Of a DNA stretch of 64,000 nt, positions 56,953-64,000 are shown piece after piece (the first letter of the stretch is position 1; every line of letters starts with the position of its first letter). Source of the DNA: Atkinsonella hypoxylon (taxonomy: Eukaryota > Ascomycota > Sordariomycetes > Hypocreales > Clavicipitaceae); contig JFHB01000065.1 in the NCBI GenBank assembly GCA_000729835.1, positions 62,001 through 126,000 on the forward strand. The letters run 5' to 3'. The notes beneath the pieces were generated by a model. It had not been told where the DNA came from. It searched no databases and was given only the letters and a program-made list of their open reading frames with translations. The translations under genes were made by a program, and so were the position numbers.

Positions 56953-59718
56953 TGTGAGAATGCTATTTCTGGGAAACTTGATGCAGAAGCAGATTATAGA
57001 CCCAGAACAGGCTGCACACGCTCAGACGTCAGTGCAGAGCTCTCTTCTCTCTGAAACGGATGCTCCCCGGGGCCCGGAGTGCTCGATCCATCTATGGGTG
57101 ATACTTATTTATTTACTAAACATTCCCGAACATTGAGAAGTGCCTCCAGCCGCACACGTCCTGGAGCTGAAACTCGGGTTCCTATGACGTGGTACAAACG
57201 GGCACTCCGAGGCAGCAAGTATGCAGACCGACAGAGTCTCACGGTGCCATTCACTTGCTAAAAGCCTTCTATGGACACATATTTCTAGAACCAGGGTAGG
57301 TGGATGCGTCTCTGCCGCTTCCACATTTCGCCATCCTGTTCTACCAAAGATTGTGTGAGTGGGTGACCCAATGTTTAAGGTAACGGTATTGGCGTTTTGA
57401 CTATGTTCCCTCTCACGAAGTATACGCAGACTTTGCATCAAGGGCTGTTGCGTTCCGGCGAGGGTTTAACGTTGCTCAGCCGATAATGATCACCCAAGCT
57501 TCATAGATTGACAAGAAGTCATGCCGATTACCTTGCGTAATACCGTCTATGTTTAGGGACAACAACAATCCTTACGATATACGCCCCAAGCATGCCTGAG
57601 AAATTAAGAGTAAATAAACCGTTTGTTGCTCTTCACTTCACATTGTCCACACCATAAAACCTGGGCTAATATAATCCAGATAGTAGAAAACCTTGACGGC
57701 CTACTTATTCAAGAAGGCCCAAATCCAGCGACTGGAGCTCTATAAGTCTACGAGCAGATGAGGAAAGCCTTCAAAACATGCCACGCCTACGAGACTTGGA
57801 GCCCTGTCAAGTGCGGAAAGGCGTCTGCTACAGTAGACCTACTGGATGGCGTCAGCATTGAGTCTACATTCGACAAAGCAACGCCAATGATCGAATTTTG
57901 AATCAATCATTGCTTTTGCTGAATGGAACATCATTTTTTTATGCTCCTCTTATAGCAACCTCAGAATTCTGGGCTTATCGCTTCCGGCCTCAACTAAGGC
58001 AATGGATGAGGAAGGTAGATAGCACCACGAGGGTACTTTGACAGGGCGTCTGCTTCTTCGGTCGGACCGATTCCGACGATGCCATCCAGGGGGCGATTTG
58101 ACCTTGGGGTTCTTGTTTCTTTCTGTAGTACTATTGTTGCACCAAGTTAGTGGCACATGTTGCCGCAATGATAGAGTTTGATGGTGATTTACATGACGCA
58201 GCTTTGGCAAGATGGGTTCGGCTGCGCCCCGGCCTAGCCTAACCCCGAAACTCGAGCACGGAATATTTCATGGAGACTACTGCACAATAAGTACTTCTAT
58301 TGCCATGAAGGTCTGGGAATGCCTGTCCAGTGCAGGCATGGACCTACGTGGTCACACTGATCCTCGTTCAAGGACGGCTGAGATGTTATCCGCGCCATGT
58401 ATCCAGAGATATTTTCCATGCCCAATCTCTCCGGAAGGACGGTTTGGGAAGTCAAGTACTCTTTGTCTTCGGGATCTCTCGCTGTAGACTGATATTTATC
58501 CTACATGATGAATTTCCCATTGCTTCTTATACAATTGAGGGTATTTTCAACAGGAATCCATATTGTAAGGCCAGTATGGATAGCCAGGTCGTACCCGTAA
58601 GCAGACCGCCAAGTCGACTATGCAGATACCGCGGATATCTCGGGAACGATTCATGGGAAGTTTGCCGAAACGTCGAATATACACCAGATACGGCCGAGAA
58701 CCACGGAAGAAACACCGACGCACGTACAGGGGAATGGCAGCCAGATCTGTATGCACGGTTCCGAGACGGCCGAGATCATTTCAGCCCCCATCTTGCTTGA
58801 TGCCCCTGCGATGGGATGTGGAGATACGGGCTGCACGAACGAGGATGCGAAGCACCGTATAGGAAGAAGGTGGCCTCTAACTACTGATCGGTTCTTGGTG
58901 ATGGCTTGGCAGTTCCGGGATGACCGAACAAAGCTAGCAAAGGCAGGGGGCCAGAACCTCCGGCGAATAAACGAAGGTGTTAAGCTGTTTCGACCCCAAA
59001 ATATGACGTGGGCGCATCATTCAGCTACGAGTGTTCGCACTCGATCCTGACACAAGATTCCGTGTTGGCGTCCGAGATGCCAACCAGGCCTAGTTAGTGC
59101 AATGAGCGGGACTCGACGAGGAAGAGGCCATGGTTTCGTCGACATGTCGCCTACCCTGAAGCATGCGATTTTCACACGCCATGCGGTGGTGACGATTGAA
59201 CTGAAAGATTGTTGTTGCATAAGCTGCTACGTTGTCATGTTTCGGCAAAATGACAAAGTCGAGGCTGTCTGTTGATATTATGGCCGAGAGTTGGGAGTAC
59301 TTGTCGTGGATAGTTACGGCTACGACGCTTTCGGGCCAGCCATGGAATGGAGCCTTGCGGTAGGCACATACGTGTCCAAGTGCCTGCCTATGTGCCTACC
59401 CGCGAGGACATATTTTCACGCGCTTTGCAACTGTCAACAAATCCCCTCCTTGCGACCCGCTAGCTCGTCGATCTTCCCATTTCTCAAATGTAGGAAACTA
59501 CCTGCAAACCGCCCGAACCTCGAGTCCCCAGCACCGATTCTCAAACATCACGTCACCCCGTCACAAGGCACGAATAAACCCACCGTACAAACGCGCAACG
59601 CGAAAAGAATGAAGCATAAAAGCCCATGCCAAAACCGAACACCAACATAGCATAAACTACCCCGCAAGCCGACCCCCCCAAAAAAAAGGACATCCGAATC
59701 CTCTCTCCTACACAAAAA

Positions 59719-60210
59719 ATGTCTTCCTTCATAATCGATCTGTGGGAGTCCATCTTCACGCCCGGTCCGACCCCCACCATCCTCAGAGCCACGAACGTGT
59801 CCTTTGCGGCGCTCCAAGTCGTGCTTCTCAGCCTCCTCTTCGTCACGGTAAGCATACACTTTGTCGTCCTGTCTGTGCTCTGTGCCGGGCTCTGGTGGGC
59901 GATTAATTGGTTTGCGAGGGAGTTGGCGATTGCGCAGGAGGCGCAGAAGAGGGCGGCTGCGGAGAAGGAAGAGCAGGACTTGAAGATACGGTTGCTTGGG
60001 GCGGCGGCGAAAGGAGGTGCAGGGAACACGGATGATAGCGATACCGAGGTTGAGACGACGGCTAGGCAGGGCGAGGCGAGGAGCCTGCGGCACAGGGCTG
60101 GGAAGAGGGATGATGGAGAGGCGCTGAGGGGTTCGCAGAGCCAGTCGAGTGTTAGCACGGAGGACGAGTGGGAAAAGGTGTCGGGGAGTGAGAAGGAGAA
60201 GGGCAAGTAA
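59719..60210 (+). CDS. pkr1: V-ATPase assembly factor PKR1
   Basis: Small endoplasmic-reticulum membrane protein that, in yeast, works with Vma12/21/22 in assembling the Vo sector of the vacuolar H+-ATPase. Single exon, 163 residues. The conserved N-terminal part is present: LWESIFTPGPTPTILRATNV, then two close hydrophobic segments FAALQVVLLSLLFVTVSIHF and VVLSVLCAGLWWAINWFA. The tail is charged and acidic (EEQDLKIRLLGAAAKGG, DSDTEVE, ending EKVSGSEKEKGK), longer than the yeast protein, as in other filamentous fungi. A donor-like GGTAAGC at 59847 lies inside the conserved SIHFVVLSVLC region and is not used in my model because reading through gives the family sequence. It is convergent with the sugar transporter to its right. 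Confidence 0.9.
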   Translation: MSSFIIDLWESIFTPGPTPTILRATNVSFAALQVVLLSLLFVTVSIHFVVLSVLCAGLWWAINWFARELAIAQEAQKRAAAEKEEQDLKIRLLGAAAKGGAGNTDDSDTEVETTARQGEARSLRHRAGKRDDGEALRGSQSQSSVSTEDEWEKVSGSEKEKGK

Positions 60211-61033
60211 AGGCTGGGCGGTTGGTGAGCTATGTTGACGAGGGGGATTTTGCATGTATTAGTTCGGATGGAGCACGATATCCGTGGCACGTTCCAGGGT
60301 GATCACACGAAGAGACTATCCAAACTACAGTTTCTACTGAATTTGCAGAGACAAACAAGTCCAGTGTGGGAAATTGGCTGCCATAATCTTGTAGGCTGAG
60401 CTCATCATCCTCGTCTGAATTTCTTTCCCCTCTGCATTCTAACATGCACGCTTGTCTAAGGATACCTACCGGAGCTACCTTGGACAGGCAGCCATAGAGA
60501 TGATCCGTTCGAATTCCACACCCACGCATACAAACGCGGAGTAGCCTGGCAGGATCCTCACAAGGCCATACCGTCCGGTCCCTATGAAATAAGCGTCATG
60601 TCAACATGGCAGGTTTCCGAGGCCAAAATAACTCATTTTGTGGTCTCAAGGTCGCAACGTCGGAGATGGGCCGAATTCCAATCTAGACACGTGAAAAGAG
60701 AAAGAAGAAAAGAGGTTCATACACAAAACTACACAGATGAGTAAAGGTAATAAATTTAGGCGCGAAAGATAACCACAGAACAAAGAGTTCCTAGTCTTCG
60801 TCTCCGCGGTTCGTGTCCGACGAGCTTCGTTACTTAGAGCAATTCACACCCCGTACGCCAGCCAACCGACGAGATGTCAAATTTTGCAAATCCCGCACCT
60901 GTACCCACGAGACAGGGGGCGTGCCTCTGATGCAAGGCAATCAGCTTGATATCCTGAAGAAGTCTATAGTAAAGAAGAAGATACCGAGGTAGAAAAAAAA
61001 AAAGTCTGTCCGACCATTACGCAGACACCGCCA
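60211..61033. other. Convergent 3' flanks of pkr1 and the sugar transporter
   Basis: Tail-to-tail spacer. No gene, RNA or repeat is evident. Confidence 0.6.
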
Positions 61034-61528
61034 TTACAAATATTTCAACTTTCTCGTCGCAAAACTAGCCACGAGCGCACATAACGCTCCAATAAACAAA
61101 CACACAGAAATAGCATTCGCTCCTTCCGTCTTAGGTGTGTTGCCCTTGCCTGCCGACTCCTGATTCTTTTCTGGCTCCAACACGGCAAAAACAAGGGCAG
61201 CGATTAACGACCCGATGAACTGGGGAATGGTGCCGTATATGTTCAAGATGCCGAAGTAAATGCCTGACAGCTCTCCACCGGATGATGAATCTGCTTCCTC
61301 AGTATCTGGAAGACTTGATGTACCGTGCAGATAGGGCAGTTCAACGTCGTTGTCGTTGGATAGACGCCGATAGCTCTGCGAGTTCAGCTTGTTGACTTCC
61401 ATGGCTAGCAGGGCACTAGGAGCCCAGAGGGCGATTGTCCACGGTCTGTTCATGGCTTCCGTTAGTATGACATAGGACGGGTGGCAGATTCCGGGGAAAG
61501 AAAGGAAACCGAAGAGAGGAGGGGAGAA

Positions 61529-61581
<53 letters not shown>

Positions 61582-62963
61582 GGCTAACTTACATTCCACA
61601 AAGACAAATCAAAACGGTGGCAAAGCGGAAACTCGTAGCTAATGGCGCAAAAATCATCGACCCTGCAAACATCAAGTGTCCAACGACCCACATGGTCAAC
61701 AAATCGGGCTTCATCTTCTGAAAAGTCTTCAACAGTCCCGCCACGGCCGGCAGCGGACGGGCTGTGTATTGTTCTTCGTCAGGAGACTTGACGAAGACAG
61801 GGAGTAAGAACGCCCCCAAGAATGTGATAGTCGAGTAAAAGACGAGGGCTTTGCTCCCGATGCGTCCCATCTCCCCCAGTGCTTCCTTCGACTGCTTCGC
61901 ATTCGCTGGCACGTCGTATCGAAAATACGTCTCCCCTACCCACGTCGTGCTGTAGAACAAGAATGGAAACCATCCAATCCAGGACCAAAATGTAGCCCAG
62001 CAAATAGCCTGAATCCGCGGCGGGAGATGCCGCATCGTCGTATAGACCTGCTTCAAAACCCCATATGCGCTTTGGGATTTCGTCCCTTTCCCAGAGACAA
62101 GCACGCTTTCATTGACAGCCCAGCAGGTCACGCCAGTCGTGACGAGTATGGCAGCCACAGATATGGCACTAAGTTGCTGAAACTGGGTTGTGCCCAATGC
62201 GGTGCCAAAGATTTGGGGGAGGTTGAGCGCTGCAAAGCTATATCCAATGATGTGGCCTACCGCGTTCATTCTGCTGGCCCACGCTGCTCCAGCTTGCTGC
62301 TTCTCAAGTGGTAGTACATCAACTATTAGGCTTCTCGAGGACGACATGAGAGCATTGATGGCAAAGTCCAATGCGTATATAGACAGAACTGCCAAGGCTA
62401 TTGTCGGCCCCCTCGCCAACTTCTCGTCCGACAATACAAGTTGCACGATCTCTTTCGTAAAACCTAGGACAAGCAGACAAACGGCTACAATCAAAGCTCC
62501 AATCACCATGAATGGTCGTCTGCGTCCCCATTTCGACGTGTTCTCATCGGCGACGACTCCAACGATTGGCTGCACGACAAGTCCAGACAATGGGCCAGCG
62601 ATCCATATCAGCGACGTGTTAGATTTACTGAGGCCGAGGTCGAGGAGGTAAGGGGTACAGTCTGCGAAGAACGCATTAGCTGTGATTTAGCTGCGATGAT
62701 GATTTTGCGCCCCATGTTTCGCAGTGTCTCATTCACAGAATTAGGCCAAGAAAGCACTTACGAGTCATCTCAAAAACCCACGTGAACCTGCCATTCTGTC
62801 AATACCTGAAGCTCAAATTTCATCCATCCAGAGCACAAAACTGGCCGACTCAGTGCCATGGACAGGGTACGTACGTAATACCGATGGAGCAGCAAGTCAA
62901 TAACATCATGCGTACTGCTTCGGAGTTGCCCTTTATCGAGGGTTTGCCGATCAATGCCGCCAT
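61034..62963 (-). CDS. Sucrose-type sugar transporter (GPH/MFS)
   Basis: Plasma-membrane (inferred) sugar/proton symporter of the glycoside-pentoside-hexuronide group, like plant SUTs and fission-yeast Sut1. Four exons, 62963-62875, 62787-62762, 62661-61593 and 61445-61034, total 532 codons (531 residues, the family length, twelve membrane segments expected). The joined start reads MAALIGKPSIKGNSEAVRMM, then CCSIGITFTWVFEMTHCTPY and LLDLGLSKSNTSLIWIAGPL: the classic SUC signature only appears once the exons are joined. GRRRP follows in the first cytoplasmic loop (ENTSKWGRRRPF). The last junction restores CGIPWTIALWAP, also diagnostic. The second exon is only 26 bases. The third intron contains a long GA/CT tract. 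A hydrophilic loop carries Asp/Glu/Ser-rich sequence before the last segments. Substrate (sucrose, maltose or another glucoside) is not shown. Confidence 0.93.
61528..61577. repeat. GA microsatellite in a sugar transporter intron
   Basis: About 20 GA units, lying inside the intron 61592-61446 near its 5' end. On the transcript it is a CT tract. Confidence 0.95.
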
Positions 62964-64000
62964 GTTGAACAGCTGTCTTTGTGGCAACTACAGCGAGACG
63001 TTGTACATTCGCATTCGAAATGGGAGTCTCGCTTGCTATTTGCTATCAGCAGTTGTTATCGCCCGCCACCACGAGGTCTGGATTGTTCGCAGCAGACTCG
63101 ATTCGTCCTCTCAGGGTCGCTGCAACTCCGTGGATGACGCACGTTGGTTCGCGAAAGGGGTCTCCGGCACGGACTGAAATGACAAAGCAGAAGGAAAAGC
63201 TGATAGAAAGACCTCAATTACGTACAGGCTGCACAGGAGCTTAACGGACAGCTGGAATGATGAGCAATCGGGGGGCAGATCATTCACACCATCGGCGCTG
63301 GAGATGAAAGAGAGGTTCAAGTAGATGTTTACCCAGGAGGCAGCACCTCCAATCTGCCGAGTAATTAGATACCGGCGGCCGCCCCGAAGCCCAGCTGTTA
63401 GCTGTCATCTTCTTATCGCCAATGGAGGGAAGGAAGGGGGGGGGGGGTTGGATGTGGGTGTGGGTGACATCTGGCACATCTGGCCAGCCCTGTGGGGCCA
63501 ATTACTGAAGCTGTTTGATTTGACGAATAAAATTTAAAGTCAAGCCGCATCCACATCCACATCCGCATTCCGCAGTGCCCGGTTCGGCCGGCTTACTTTA
63601 TCCAGGGGTCCTCAAACAAGTCCTGCCCATGCATACTCCTGGAGTTTGGCGAAATTAACAACTGTTCCTTCTTCGACCCGCCTGCCAGCAGCCGCATAAC
63701 GTCATAAAGCGTAGGCGTAGCTGTATTTGTACGAAATCATCTTGTTGGTTTCTTCTTGTAAACTCCTAATGAATTGGATCTGTAACTGCCCCTTCTGTCT
63801 TCAGCCCCTTCTGTCTTCAACGTCTTGCCAATCGAACCGTCTGCCCTGGACTGCCGACCTTGGCACGAGGCCGCGACTGATGTGCTGTTTCCCAATCCTG
63901 CTTTTGGTATCCTTAACAAACGCCAGAGGTCCCTTAATACCCTTCTGAATGTGCCCACGCTTTCTGAGAAAATGAAACAAGTTCGACAAAGACAAATAAA
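62964..64000. other. Upstream region of the sugar transporter
   Basis: About 1 kb with no supported gene. A G run lies at 63436-63447. Short frames near 63727-63995 show no family resemblance. Confidence 0.55.

Larger units (their letters stand above)
53784..59718. other. 5.9-kb gene-free stretch between two divergent genes
   Basis: Should hold the missing 5' exon and promoter of the zinc-finger gene and the PKR1 promoter. It contains a long hairpin (54321-54423), GGGCAT repeats (54478-54502), an AGGTA palindrome cluster (56238-56272) and a poly-A/T-rich patch (55742-55790). Open frames 56509-56952 (minus, 147 residues) and 58330-58800 (plus, 156 residues) look mildly protein-like but match no family I know. 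Confidence 0.5.

Overview
The window is nuclear DNA of a filamentous ascomycete (Pezizomycotina). Introns are short (about 50-190 bases) with GT..AG ends, coding regions are GC-balanced, and the key marker is a giant leashin-type gene, a family tied to Woronin bodies, which only Pezizomycotina have. Runs of the palindrome-rich TACCTAGGTA type between genes and the general style of the proteins suggest Sordariomycetes, probably Hypocreales; that placement is inference. I rebuilt twelve protein genes by joining exons by eye. Ten are on the minus strand.

Left part (1-12 kb): the 5' exons of pyridoxal kinase (cut by the window edge), PCNA, a vezatin-like membrane protein (VezA), a phosphatase-less, catalytically degenerate trehalose-phosphate-synthase-like protein, and a divergent plus-strand gene for an unrecognised basic, helix-rich protein that resembles mitochondrial PPR-type factors.

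Centre (12.4-30.3 kb): one uninterrupted 17,880-base reading frame for a 5,959-residue protein. I read it as leashin (LAH), the tether that holds Woronin bodies at the cell cortex or septum. It has a basic/serine-rich N-terminus, about thirty lysine clusters set in acidic Pro/Glu/Val/Ala-rich spacers, a Glu/Lys charged helix, a coiled coil and a folded C-terminal domain. This is the most striking object in the window.

Right part (32-64 kb): a membrane-anchored cytochrome P450 with four ACGTCA sites in tandem upstream, a RING-H2 ubiquitin ligase candidate, APC2 (cullin subunit of the anaphase-promoting complex), a C2H2 zinc-finger regulator, the V-ATPase assembly factor PKR1, and a sucrose-type (GPH/MFS) sugar transporter. 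Three unusually long gene-free stretches (38.98-45.67, 48.26-52.63 and 53.78-59.72 kb) separate these genes. They hold simple repeats, one long hairpin and a few orphan open frames I cannot support as genes. I found no tRNA, rRNA, CRISPR array or intact transposon, and no secondary-metabolite cluster around the P450.

Functionally the genes are mostly housekeeping (vitamin B6, replication clamp, cell-cycle ubiquitination, vacuolar acidification, trehalose metabolism) plus two organelle-positioning genes, vezA and lah, lying 6.5 kb apart.
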